Shown piece after piece: positions 55,211 through 63,223 of a stretch of 64,000 bases of DNA. The notes under the pieces are model-generated. The model had not been told where the DNA came from. It saw only the letters and a list, made by a program, of their open reading frames with translations, and ran no database searches. The translations under genes were made by a program, and so were the position numbers. The stretch's first letter is position 1. The number at the start of each line of letters is the position of its first letter. The stretch covers positions 124,001-188,000 of the forward strand of contig NZ_SCVH01000166.1 in the NCBI RefSeq assembly GCF_004296935.1. The letters are read 5' to 3'. Source of the stretch: Reyranella sp. GTDB lineage: Bacteria; Pseudomonadota; Alphaproteobacteria; Reyranellales; Reyranellaceae.

Positions 55211-55698
55211 TCGCCCGTTGCGTTTGCGGAAGCGTCGAGTACGAGGCGACCGGAGATCCGATCCTCGGCGTCGCCTGCTATTGCGATGATTGCCAGAAAG
55301 GCGCGCGCCGCATCGAAGCGCTGCCCGGCGCGCCGCCGGTGCGCGACCCCGACGGCGGCGTCGCCTACATCCTCTACCGCAAGGACCGCGTGCGCTGCAC
55401 CAAGGGCGGCGGGCTCGTGCAGAGCCACAAGCTCAGGGAAAAAACCGACACCAATCGCGTCGTGGCGACCTGCTGCAACTCGGCGATGGTCATGGGCTTC
55501 GACGATTCCAAGCACTGGGTGCCGATTTATCGCGGCCGCGTTCAGGGGGCGCCACCGCCGATCGACATGCGCATCTGCACGAAGTTCGCGCCCGAGGGCG
55601 ACAACGTTCCGCGCGACGTGCCGACCTATCCGGGCTTCTCCGTCAGATTCATCTGGAAGCTGCTCGGCGCCCGGCTCGCGATGGCGCTCGGCAGATAG
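55207..55698 (+). CDS. GFA-family (Mss4-like zinc) protein
   Basis: 163 residues from an ATG overlapping the MarR stop. The zinc-binding cysteines are arranged as in glutathione-dependent formaldehyde-activating-type proteins: C-x-C in ARCVCGSVEYEA, C-x-x-C in CYCDDCQ and CC in ATCCNSAMV. Catalytic function is unproven for most of the family. Co-expression with the MarR regulator suggests response to a reactive small molecule (inference). Confidence 0.82.
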   Translation: MIARCVCGSVEYEATGDPILGVACYCDDCQKGARRIEALPGAPPVRDPDGGVAYILYRKDRVRCTKGGGLVQSHKLREKTDTNRVVATCCNSAMVMGFDDSKHWVPIYRGRVQGAPPPIDMRICTKFAPEGDNVPRDVPTYPGFSVRFIWKLLGARLAMALGR

Positions 55699-55700
55699 GC

Positions 55701-56348
55701 CTACGCCACCACCGTCTTCCCCTTGAACGTACACAGGTCGGCCACGACGCAAGCCGGGCAGAGCGGTGTGCGCGCCTTGCAGGTGTAGCGACCGTGCAGG
55801 ATCAGCCAGTGGTGCGCGTGCAGCCGGTATTCCTCGGGGACGCGCTTCAACAGCTTCAGCTCGACCTGCAGCGGGTTCTTGCCGGGGGCGAGCCCGGTGC
55901 GGTTGCCGACGCGAAAAATGTGGGTGTCGACGGCGATGGTGGCCTCGCCGAAGGCCACGTTCATCACCACGTTGGCGGTCTTGCGGCCGACGCCGGGCAG
56001 GGCCTGCAGCGCGGCATGGTCGCTCGGCACCTTGCCCTCGTGCCGCTCGATCAGGAGGTGGCTGAGCGCGATCACGTTCTTGGCCTTGGTGCGAAAGAGG
56101 CCGATGGTCTTGATGTAGTCGATGAGTTTCTTCTCGCCCAAGGCGATCATCTGGGCCGGCGTCTTGATCTTCTCGAACAAGGGCTTGGTCGCCCGGTTGA
56201 CGCCGATGTCGGTGGCCTGGGCCGAGAGCACGACCGCCACGAGCAGGTGGTAGAAGTTTTCATATTCCAGCTCGGTCTCGGGTTCGGGCATCGCAGCCGC
56301 GAGGCGGGCAAAGAACTCGGGGATGACGGCGGTCTTCATCAGGGCCAT
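55701..56348 (-). CDS. nth: Endonuclease III
   Basis: 215 residues. The helix-hairpin-helix LPGVGRKTANVV contains the catalytic Lys, VDTHIFRVGNRTGL carries the catalytic Asp, and the [4Fe-4S] loop CKARTPLCPACVVADLC is present with the classical Cx6Cx2Cx5C spacing. It is a base-excision repair glycosylase/AP lyase for oxidised pyrimidines. Confidence 0.95.
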   Translation of the reverse strand: MALMKTAVIPEFFARLAAAMPEPETELEYENFYHLLVAVVLSAQATDIGVNRATKPLFEKIKTPAQMIALGEKKLIDYIKTIGLFRTKAKNVIALSHLLIERHEGKVPSDHAALQALPGVGRKTANVVMNVAFGEATIAVDTHIFRVGNRTGLAPGKNPLQVELKLLKRVPEEYRLHAHHWLILHGRYTCKARTPLCPACVVADLCTFKGKTVVA

Positions 56349-56361
56349 ATAACTTCATAGC

Positions 56362-56859
56362 ATGACCGAAACGCCCATCACCTCCGGGCCCGGGGCGGTG
56401 CATTTCGCCACCTCGCTCAGCCCTCATCGCAGCCTGTCGCCCGAAGGCTTCAAGTGGGTGATCCGTGGCGCCATCGCGGCCAACCTGGCGATCGGCTTGC
56501 CGATGCTCCTGTTCGGCGCCTGGCCGGTGCTGGGTTTCATGGGTCTCGACATCTGGCTGCTGTGGTGGCTGTTCAAGCGCAGCTACCTCGACGCCCGGCG
56601 CAGCGAGACGCTGGTGCTGACCGACAGCGAGCTGCTGGTCGATCGCGTGGCGCCCGACGGCGAGCGCGAGGAGCACCGGCTCGATGCCTACTGGCTCCGG
56701 CTCGACGTCACCGAGGAACGGCTGGTCGTGGTCTCCAAGGGCAACCGCCTGGTGATCGGCCGCTTTCTCTCGCCCGATGCCCGCCTGGCCTTGGCCGAGC
56801 AGTTGAAGGCGGCACTCGCCGAGATGCGCGCGCCGCGTTTCGAGCACGAGTGGGACTAG
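56362..56859 (+). CDS. DUF2244 membrane protein
   Basis: 165 residues. Two close membrane helices (about 33-70, IAANLAIGLPMLLFGAWPVLGF then WLLWWLFK) follow the conserved LSPHRSLSPEGFKWVI motif; the C-terminal cytoplasmic part ends in RLALAEQLKAALAEMR. The family is widespread in alphaproteobacteria, sometimes near cytochrome oxidase genes; function unknown. Divergent from nth. Confidence 0.88.
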   Translation: MTETPITSGPGAVHFATSLSPHRSLSPEGFKWVIRGAIAANLAIGLPMLLFGAWPVLGFMGLDIWLLWWLFKRSYLDARRSETLVLTDSELLVDRVAPDGEREEHRLDAYWLRLDVTEERLVVVSKGNRLVIGRFLSPDARLALAEQLKAALAEMRAPRFEHEWD

Positions 56860-56862
56860 AAA

Positions 56863-56970
56863 CCCTCTCCGGCCCTTCGGGCCACCTCCCCCGTATGACG
56901 GGGGAGGAGAAGAAAATCAGATTCCTCCCCCGTCTCGGGGGAGGTGCCCCGTCATACGGGGCGGAGGGGG
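56863..56970. repeat. Composite GC-rich extragenic palindromic repeat, copy C
   Basis: Two inverted units of the repeat seen at 25683 and 26020: CCACCTCCCCCGTATGACGGGGGAGG, then an AT-rich 15-bp spacer (agaagaaaatcagat), then CCTCCCCCGTCTCGGGGGAGGTGCCCC and GTCATACGGGGCGGAGGGGG. It separates the convergent DUF2244 and dapB genes and can fold into large hairpins on both strands. Confidence 0.78.
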
Positions 56971-57768
56971 TCAGAGCCCCAGCACGTCCTTCATGCCGTA
57001 GAGGCCGGGCTTCCTGCCCTCGAGCCACTTGGCGGCCATGACCGCGCCCATCGCATAGCCCTCACGGCTGAACGAGCGATGCGTCAGCTCCAGCCGCTCG
57101 CCGGCCGAGGCGAACATCACGGTGTGCACGCCCACCTCCTCGCCGCCGCGCAGTGCCGCGAAGCCGATCTCGCCGGTCGGCCGCGCGCCGGTGTGCCCAT
57201 CGCGGCTGCGGCGCCAGACCTTCTCGAGCTCGACCTTGCGGCCGGCCGCCGCCGAATGGCCGAGCGCCAGGGCGGTCCCTGAGGGCGCATCGATCTTGTG
57301 GCGGTGGTGCATCTCGAAGATTTCGATGTCGTAGCTGGGATCGAGCAGGGCCGCGGTCTTCTCGACCAGCGCCATCAGGATGTTGACACCGAGCGCCATG
57401 TTGGCCGCCCACATGATCGGCACCTTCTTCGCCGCCGCGTGGATCAGCGCACTCTGCTCCGGGCTGAGGCCGGTGGTGCCGATCACCATCGCCACGCCCT
57501 TGTCGGCCGCGATCGCGGCATGCGCCACGGTGGCGGCGGGCACGGTGAAGTCGATCACGACCTGGGCCGCGGCGATGGCGGCGGCACTGTCCGACACGAT
57601 CTTCACGCCTTTTGCGCCCACGCCCGCGACCTCGCCGGCGTCGCGGCCCAGCGCGTTGCTGGAAGCGCTCTCGATGGCGCCGGCCAGACTGCAGCCGTCG
57701 GTATTGGCGATCCGCTGGATCAGCATCTGGCCCATGCGGCCGGCGGCGCCGGCAATGGCGATCTTCAT
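56971..57768 (-). CDS. dapB: 4-hydroxy-tetrahydrodipicolinate reductase
   Basis: 265 residues from MKIAIAG. NAD(P)-binding GAAGRMGQ, the catalytic HHRHKIDAPSGTA block with His and Lys, and the tetrameric C-terminal fold ending in KPGLYGMKDVLGL are present. It acts in lysine/diaminopimelate synthesis, the step after DapA. A longer upstream ATG (57801) is less likely. Confidence 0.95.
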   Translation of the reverse strand: MKIAIAGAAGRMGQMLIQRIANTDGCSLAGAIESASSNALGRDAGEVAGVGAKGVKIVSDSAAAIAAAQVVIDFTVPAATVAHAAIAADKGVAMVIGTTGLSPEQSALIHAAAKKVPIMWAANMALGVNILMALVEKTAALLDPSYDIEIFEMHHRHKIDAPSGTALALGHSAAAGRKVELEKVWRRSRDGHTGARPTGEIGFAALRGGEEVGVHTVMFASAGERLELTHRSFSREGYAMGAVMAAKWLEGRKPGLYGMKDVLGL

Positions 57769-57834
57769 TTGATGGTCCTGTCCTGAATGCCCGCCGGACA
57801 ATATCCTACAAACCGGACAAGGCGGGAGTCGGAC

Positions 57835-58107
57835 ATGCTGTTCATGGTGGTCGAGAAGTTCAAAGGGCAGGACGGCAAGGCCGTGTACGCCAAGCTGCGC
57901 GACAGCGGCCGGGCGCTGCCCGACGGGCTGAAGTTCGTCGCCAGCTACGTCACGGCCGACCTGAGCCGCTGCTTCCAGCTCATGGAGACCGACGACATCA
58001 CGACCTTCCAGCGCTGGATCGCCGACTGGCAGGAAGTGGTCGAGTTCGAGGTCGTGCCCGTGGTCCAGGGCAAAACCACCCGCGAGGCCCTCGAACCGCT
58101 GCTGTAA
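57835..58107 (+). CDS. DUF3303 family protein
   Basis: 90 residues after GGCGGGAG. The pattern MLFMVVEKFKGQD, LPDGLKFVASYVTADLSRCFQLME and FEVVPVVQGKTTREAL matches the small DUF3303 family, probably a ferredoxin-like barrel. Function unknown. It is the last gene before the toxin-like island. Confidence 0.83.
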   Translation: MLFMVVEKFKGQDGKAVYAKLRDSGRALPDGLKFVASYVTADLSRCFQLMETDDITTFQRWIADWQEVVEFEVVPVVQGKTTREALEPLL

Positions 58108-58126
58108 TGGTATTTTTTCGGAACTA

Positions 58127-58156
58127 TTGACAGATTCAACAGGAATAGGCTAAGAA
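58127..58156 (+). promoter_or_regulatory. Probable promoter of the toxin-like island
   Basis: TTGACA, 18 bp, TAAGAA, in a locally AT-rich stretch about 105 bp upstream of the large gene. The preceding TATTTTTTCGG stretch has lower GC than the surrounding genes. Confidence 0.55.
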
Positions 58157-58238
58157 AAAGCCTACTCTGGCGGACCTCGTATCCGCCGACCCAGCCCGCC
58201 CGGCACCCTCTGACTCATGAGGGCGCGGCGGGCTTTTT
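58146..58238 (+). promoter_or_regulatory. Structured leader with three hairpins, last one terminator-like
   Basis: Stem 1: TAGGC/GCCTA (58146-58164). Stem 2: GGCGGA/TCCGCC (58169-58187). Stem 3: AGCCCGCC (58193-58200) with GGCGGGCT (58227-58234), containing an inner CCCTC/GAGGG stem, followed by TTTTT. The last is a good intrinsic terminator located 23 bp before the ATG of the large gene, so attenuation is possible; it may also end transcription of the DUF3303 gene. Confidence 0.55.
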
Positions 58239-58260
58239 CGTGCCTGCGGAGACAGCAAAC

Positions 58261-60462
58261 ATGGGAACGACGATCTACCCGACCGTGCCAGTGGCACAGC
58301 CGGCGGCGGAGCCGTGGCCGCCCCTCTCGGACAATGGCGATGAGCACACGATCCGTGTCGACGAGATGTTCGCGCGCCAGCTCGACAATGAGTTTTCAGC
58401 CGGCGTGCGCGGGCTGTTGCACGACCCGGAGAGCGGAGTCGCGGCCCAAAGCGGCGAGGCGGCGCTGGAGGCCATCGCCGGTGCGCTGCCGGCGCTCAAT
58501 GACCTCAAGGAGCGGACGCTGGCCCAGGCCATCGGCCCGCGCCAGCGCGGCATTCTCGAGCCGCTGATCGAGACGCGCCTCGACTGGGCGGCCGGCACAC
58601 TGGGCCAACTGGCGCAGCGGGCCACGATCGAAGTGGACGACGCCAGCGTCGCCGACCGCATCGCCGGCCTGAACCAGGACGCGGCGACGTCGTGGCACGA
58701 CCCAGCCTACCTGCGGAAGCTCGGCCGGACCGCGGTCGAGGAACTGCGCTACCAGGGTGAGCGCCGCGGCTGGGACGCGGCCGAAACCGATACGCGTGTT
58801 CGTGCCGGCCTCAGCGACCTCTATGCCGGCGCGGTCGAGACCGCGATCGGCCAGGACGATCTCGACGGTGCGGCTGGTTTCTACGAGCACGCCCGCGTAG
58901 TCATCACCCCCGAGCGCCAGGCCGCAATCGACCGCCGTTTCATCCGGGCCCGCGCGGCCGCTGCCTATCGCGACGTCGATCGCGACATGGCGGGCATCCC
59001 GATCGAGCCGGCGGGACCGCCCGGCGCAGACGTCTTCGCAGAACGCGCGGCCGAACTCACGCCCGAGGACGCGAGCGACGCGGTGCGCGCCGGCATCGCC
59101 CAGGTCGCGGCCTTCGCCCATCGCCGCGCCGAGCGACAGTGGCAGAAGCAGCAGTCGGACGCCGGCGTCGCCGCGCTGGAGTGGGCCCAGAAAAACGCCG
59201 GTGCGTCGCTTCTGAAAATGCCGCCGGACATCCGCGACTGGCTGGCGCCCGACCAATGGCGCGGCCTCGAAGCCTTCTACATCGAAGGCCGCCTCGCGAC
59301 CGACCGCGACCTCTTCGAACGACTCGACCGGCTGCTGGTCTACGAGCCCGACGCCTTCGCCGGCGCCGACCTCGCCCGCCATCGCCTCTCGCTCGACGAC
59401 GAGGATCACGCGCGCTTCGTCGGCGGGCAGAAGGCAATCACCGACGGCACCTCGGACCCGGCCTTCATCCGCTACCGGCGCGCCCGCCTCGACGCCGACC
59501 GGACCCTGGAGGCCAAGGGCATTGACACCGACGGCCCGGTAGCGGCGACGGTCCGCGCGGATATCCGCGACGGTCTCCACAGCTTCGAGGCGATCGAAGG
59601 CCGTCCGCCCAACGGCCAGGACATCGCCGTCCTCGTGGCGGAGGCGATCGATCGGTCCGTCGGGGAGGACTCTCCGGCAGCCACCCCAGCGAACGGGGCT
59701 TTCGATCCCGGGAACATCATTCTCGCACAGGCCGGAGGCGGCGGCTCACGCGGCGGCGGCGGTGGTGGGAGCGGTCGCGGCCCGCAAACGCCGCCGGCTG
59801 CTACTTCGCAACGACCGCCGACTCCAGGGCCAGGACACAACCAGCCGCCGCGGGAAATCCCGCCAGGGCTGCCCAACGCGATCGAAAAATGGCGTCGGTG
59901 GACCCAGCCGCCGGTCCAGCCGCCTGCTGCGCCACCACCACCGGACATCGCCGGGCCTCGTGCTGCGGCAGAGCAGACCGCCGAGGAGCGGGCGGCCATC
60001 TACGACACCTACCGCGAGCATCTGCAGGAACTCGATCCGGACAATGCCCTGTTGAAGCTCGAACCGGTGCCGGGTGTGCCTCCCGATCGGAACACGGTGG
60101 ATAGCTACGAAAGGGAGGTGACCAGAGTCGTAAAGAAAAAGATCGACGACAGAACGGCCGAATTGAAAGCGCAGAGCACATACAGCAACGACTCGGATGT
60201 GAGGACGATCGGTGGCGAGGTCGATCTCCGCTTCGAGTTCGACAAACTCAAGATTGGCGGGACGCGCATCTACAAGGCGAGAGGTCAATACAAGGAAGGC
60301 GGCAGTGGTGAACTCTATGCACTGCCTGGAAGTGATGGCCTTCAGGTGGGATTCCGGATGGCCCACGATATGCAGAAGGGCACACGAGGATCAGTGCCGA
60401 CCTTGGAAATCATCGTACCCGGTAGAGATCCCGTTAAATTTCACTACAATTCCGAGAGGTGA
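58261..60462 (+). CDS. Phage-virion-like polymorphic toxin candidate with variable C-terminal domain
   Basis: 733 residues from the ATG 9 bp after GGAG. Residues 1-480 are helical and resemble tail/ejection-type virion proteins of alphaproteobacterial phages (WHDPAYLRKLGR..., GERRGWDAAETDT, then repeats of ...AAGFYEHARVVITPE). A Gly/Pro-rich linker (about 490-560) contains GPGHNQPP, a motif recurrent in such phage proteins. A short pre-toxin segment (about 562-615, ending LKLEPVPGVPPD) precedes a compact C-terminal domain (about 635-733, lower GC) ending VKFHYNSER. That pre-toxin and C-terminal pair recurs, damaged, at 60830-61271, as in toxin C-terminus exchange. No secretion signal, PAAR or Rhs repeats are seen. 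The toxin activity is not identified. Confidence 0.72.
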   Translation: MGTTIYPTVPVAQPAAEPWPPLSDNGDEHTIRVDEMFARQLDNEFSAGVRGLLHDPESGVAAQSGEAALEAIAGALPALNDLKERTLAQAIGPRQRGILEPLIETRLDWAAGTLGQLAQRATIEVDDASVADRIAGLNQDAATSWHDPAYLRKLGRTAVEELRYQGERRGWDAAETDTRVRAGLSDLYAGAVETAIGQDDLDGAAGFYEHARVVITPERQAAIDRRFIRARAAAAYRDVDRDMAGIPIEPAGPPGADVFAERAAELTPEDASDAVRAGIAQVAAFAHRRAERQWQKQQSDAGVAALEWAQKNAGASLLKMPPDIRDWLAPDQWRGLEAFYIEGRLATDRDLFERLDRLLVYEPDAFAGADLARHRLSLDDEDHARFVGGQKAITDGTSDPAFIRYRRARLDADRTLEAKGIDTDGPVAATVRADIRDGLHSFEAIEGRPPNGQDIAVLVAEAIDRSVGEDSPAATPANGAFDPGNIILAQAGGGGSRGGGGGGSGRGPQTPPAATSQRPPTPGPGHNQPPREIPPGLPNAIEKWRRWTQPPVQPPAAPPPPDIAGPRAAAEQTAEERAAIYDTYREHLQELDPDNALLKLEPVPGVPPDRNTVDSYEREVTRVVKKKIDDRTAELKAQSTYSNDSDVRTIGGEVDLRFEFDKLKIGGTRIYKARGQYKEGGSGELYALPGSDGLQVGFRMAHDMQKGTRGSVPTLEIIVPGRDPVKFHYNSER

Positions 60463-60465
60463 CTC

Positions 60466-60819
60466 ATGATCGATAACGCGTTGCACCAGAAACTCATGGC
60501 AATCGCGGACATGTTCTTGTCGGTGCCGTCTGAGTTCGGACTCTATCAAGTCTGGCCAAAGGTCAAGTACGGGCTTCACATTTCCGACGACCGCGAGGTC
60601 AAGCGTCTCACGCTCGAACTTGTACGCGAGATGCTGACGCGCGGCGCACGGGCAGGCCACTACGATGACCCATCTTCATGGATGACTTATTTCGAAGAGA
60701 CGACACCCGACGAGGTCGTCGCCCGTATCGACCACGAGTGGGATGCCCTGGGCAGCCTCCCTTCGATCGACGATATCTGCTGGTTTGAATATCCGGCGCG
60801 CGAACTAGCCATGCCCTAG
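60466..60819 (+). CDS. Immunity-like small protein, paralog 1
   Basis: 117 residues beginning 3 bp after the large gene stop. The segment EVKRLTLELVREMLTRGARAGHY and the end PDEVVARIDHEWDALGS, DDICWFE recur in the protein encoded at 61282-61617. Position directly behind a variable C-terminal domain and duplication with the second cassette indicate an immunity function (inference). No family is named with certainty. Confidence 0.75.
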   Translation: MIDNALHQKLMAIADMFLSVPSEFGLYQVWPKVKYGLHISDDREVKRLTLELVREMLTRGARAGHYDDPSSWMTYFEETTPDEVVARIDHEWDALGSLPSIDDICWFEYPARELAMP

Positions 60820-61271
60820 ATCCAATTCGGGATCGCCGGGCCTCGCGCCGCGGCGGAACAGGCCGCCGCCGAGGAGTGGGCGGCCACCTGCGTCACCTAC
60901 TGCGAGCACCTGCAGAAACTCGATCCGGACAATGCCCTGCTGAAGCTCGAACCGGCGCCTGGTGTGCCGCCCGACAAAGTAGTCGTCGATAGTATCCAAA
61001 AGGAAGTCGATGCCATCATCCAGGGCAAGCTCGGTCGGTTTGTCTTCAAGAATCACGACAAGTATCCCGACGACAAAGCGTTGAACGGCGAACAAGGTAA
61101 CGGAAGGGATGTCCGCATGCGGCCTTTTCGGGTCAGCACGCGGAATCGCAAACCATTCTAAAACTACCAAGCAGGGATATGTATGTCGGCTTTCGCATCA
61201 ACAAGGAAGGCCTGCCGACGATAGACATAAACTCGCCGCATACGGGCTCCATACGGTTCTACTATAAGTAG
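60820..61271 (+). pseudogene. Decayed orphan toxin C-terminal cassette
   Basis: It begins right after the first immunity stop, in frame, with IAGPRAAAEQ, EHLQKLDPDNALLKLEPAPG and VPPD, nearly the same as the pre-toxin region of the large gene (DNA about 85 bp highly similar). The frame ends at 61161, but another frame continues as GQHAESQTILKLPSRDMYVGFRI and ends IRFYYK at 61271, paralleling LYALPGSDGLQVGFRM and VKFHYN of the intact domain. Hence a divergent C-terminal cassette lacking its own start, with a frameshift and a small deletion near 61110-61130. Confidence 0.72.
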
Positions 61272-61281
61272 AGAGAATGTC

Positions 61282-61617
61282 ATGAATAATACCGCATTCG
61301 ACACTGAACTGAAGGACTTCGTCGCCGATTGCGAAGCCGGTCGCGCCGAAGATTGGCTGGGTCTCGTGGTGATCGCGAATTTTGTCCGACGCCACTGCGG
61401 TATTACCGACAACGATGAGGTGAAGCGGCTTTCGCTAACGGCCGTTCGTGCGCTCATGGAGCGCGGGTTTCGCGCTGGTCAATTCAAGCGCTATGGCGAT
61501 TCCAAGCTGATCCTGTGGCCGGATCAAACACCTGATGCCGTCGTCGCGCGCATCGACAAGGAGTGGGATCCGGCGAAGGGCGACCCCAACATCAACGATA
61601 TCTGCTGGTTCGAGTGA
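61282..61617 (+). CDS. Immunity-like small protein, paralog 2
   Basis: 111 residues; GAGAGA lies before the ATG. Homologous to the 60466 gene: NDEVKRLSLTAVRALMERGFRAGQF and PDAVVARIDKEWDPAKGDPN, NDICWFE. It follows the decayed cassette in the same order as toxin-immunity pairs and remains open, as expected if immunity is retained after the toxin is lost. Lower GC than the housekeeping genes. Confidence 0.72.
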   Translation: MNNTAFDTELKDFVADCEAGRAEDWLGLVVIANFVRRHCGITDNDEVKRLSLTAVRALMERGFRAGQFKRYGDSKLILWPDQTPDAVVARIDKEWDPAKGDPNINDICWFE

Positions 61618-61727
61618 TGCGATGACCGACGACACCATGCGCGCGAATGTCATTCTTCGACGCGCAGGGGTCGGAAAACGGCTGGCGAAAAGCCTTATCG
61701 ATCAACGGCTTGAATTTCCCGACACGA

Positions 61728-61755
61728 TTTTCCCGACACCGGGGCGTCGGGAAAA
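61728..61755. terminator. Bidirectional intrinsic terminator
   Basis: A 10-bp perfect stem TTTTCCCGAC / GTCGGGAAAA with an 8-nt loop. U-rich 3' ends on both strands make it suited to stop the toxin-island transcript from the left and the M81 peptidase transcript from the right. It is 2 bp from the M81 stop codon. Confidence 0.75.
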
Positions 61756-61757
61756 GC

Positions 61758-63218
61758 CTACTTCCAGGGGTCGGCGACCTTGGGCCAGAAGGGCGTCTTG
61801 CGCTTGGTGTAGGGCCAGCGCGTGACGTCGGGGTCGGCGGCGCCGGGGGAGGCCACGTAGAGGATCTCCTTCGCGAGGCTCACGAAGCCGTTATAAAAAT
61901 GCTGCGCGCTCTTCACGATCACGACGCGATAGTCGGCGGGCTCGGCGCCGACGGCGCGAAAGGCGTCGGCGTGGAAGGTCTGGTTGCGGCGCGTGCAGAT
62001 CGCGATGTCGACATGCTCCGAGGAGAGCAGCGCCATGTCGCCCAGCGGCGACATCACCGGCCCGTAGGGCTGGAAGACGTTGCGCGCGATCTTCTTCACC
62101 GTGACGTCGAGATCGACCGGATCGCCGCTCACCGCGCCGGACTTGCCGCCGAGCCGCATGCGGATGCGCGCGCCCTCGCCTGCCTCCTCGGCGATCTGGA
62201 AGGCCATCGGGTCCCACATCACGCCGAACAGGGCGGGGCCGATCTCGCGTTCGACCAGCGCCTTCAGCACGAAGGTCGAATCGCCGGGCGCCCCGGAGCC
62301 GGGATTGTCGGCGCGGTCGGCCAGCACCAGCGGGCCTTGATTGTGCGAGGCCGCACGGCCCATCGCCTCGGCGACGGTGAGGTACCTGGTGGCATAGCGT
62401 TCGCGATTGTCCCACAGCTCCTGGCCGAGCTGCCTGGCCAGCGCTTCGGCCTTTTCCTTGTCGCCGTCGGCAACAACGAGGGTGCGGGTGCCGACGTCTT
62501 CCACATCGGCGAAGGAGAAGCCGTGGCTCAAGGAGACGGAGAGGATGCCGTCCTTGCCCTCGAGCGATTTCATGCGGACCACGAACTCGTTGATGGGCGG
62601 CACGGAGGTCCGGTACTGCGCGATCATGCGGCAGTCGTAGCGGGCCATGACGGGCTTCACCTTGCCGTCGGCCGTGTCGGCGATGATGTCGAACAGCTCG
62701 GCCGCGCGCTCCATCGTGTCGGTGTGCGGGTATTCCTTGTAGCCCACCAGCACGTCGGCGCTGTCGAGCATGAGGGCGCTCAGGTGGCAGTGCAGGTCGA
62801 ACTCGGCGCCGATCGCCACCTTGGGCCCTGTGATGGCGCGGATCTTCGAGAGCAGGTCGCCTTCGCAGTCGTCGTATCCGTCGGCGACCATGGCGCCGTG
62901 GACGTTGATCAGCACGGCGTCGAGCGGAAGGGCGGCCTTCACGCCGGCCAGGACCTCGTCGCGGAAATCCTCGTAGACCTTGCGCACGGTGGTGCCCGAG
63001 GGCGCGGCAAAGGTCGCGAGCCCTTCGATGACGGTCCAGCCGCGCTCCTCGGCCTTCTTGCGCCAGACATGCAGCGGCGCGGTGAAGTTGGTCGGTTCGT
63101 GCCGGGTGGCGTCGCCGCGCCAGATGCCGTGCTCCTGGTAGCCGCGCAGGCCGGTCGGGAAGGGCACGAACTGGTTGGTCTCGGTCCCGAGGGCCGCGAT
63201 GAAAACACGCTTGGTCAA
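61758..63218 (-). CDS. M81 family metallopeptidase (MlrC / microcystinase C-like)
   Basis: 486 residues. The N-terminal M81 domain (MTKRVFIAALGTETNQFVPF, INVHGAMVADGYDDCEGDLL, GAEFDLHCHLSALMLDSADVLVGYKEYPHTD) carries the likely zinc-binding Asp/His residues; the C-terminal MlrC domain contains LADRADNPGSGAPGDSTFVL. Members degrade small peptides including linearised microcystin in some species; the substrate here is unknown. Probably co-transcribed with tag, 5 bp upstream. Confidence 0.9.
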   Translation of the reverse strand: MTKRVFIAALGTETNQFVPFPTGLRGYQEHGIWRGDATRHEPTNFTAPLHVWRKKAEERGWTVIEGLATFAAPSGTTVRKVYEDFRDEVLAGVKAALPLDAVLINVHGAMVADGYDDCEGDLLSKIRAITGPKVAIGAEFDLHCHLSALMLDSADVLVGYKEYPHTDTMERAAELFDIIADTADGKVKPVMARYDCRMIAQYRTSVPPINEFVVRMKSLEGKDGILSVSLSHGFSFADVEDVGTRTLVVADGDKEKAEALARQLGQELWDNRERYATRYLTVAEAMGRAASHNQGPLVLADRADNPGSGAPGDSTFVLKALVEREIGPALFGVMWDPMAFQIAEEAGEGARIRMRLGGKSGAVSGDPVDLDVTVKKIARNVFQPYGPVMSPLGDMALLSSEHVDIAICTRRNQTFHADAFRAVGAEPADYRVVIVKSAQHFYNGFVSLAKEILYVASPGAADPDVTRWPYTKRKTPFWPKVADPWK

Positions 63219-63223
63219 GAAAA

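Noticed and set aside
58261-61617. Prophage
   Set aside because: Only one virion-like gene is present, with no integrase, capsid, terminase or lysis genes. A toxin-immunity reading explains the duplicated small genes better.
61621-61727. Short open frame after the second immunity gene
   Set aside because: It runs into the terminator hairpin, has no ribosome site and no recognisable sequence.
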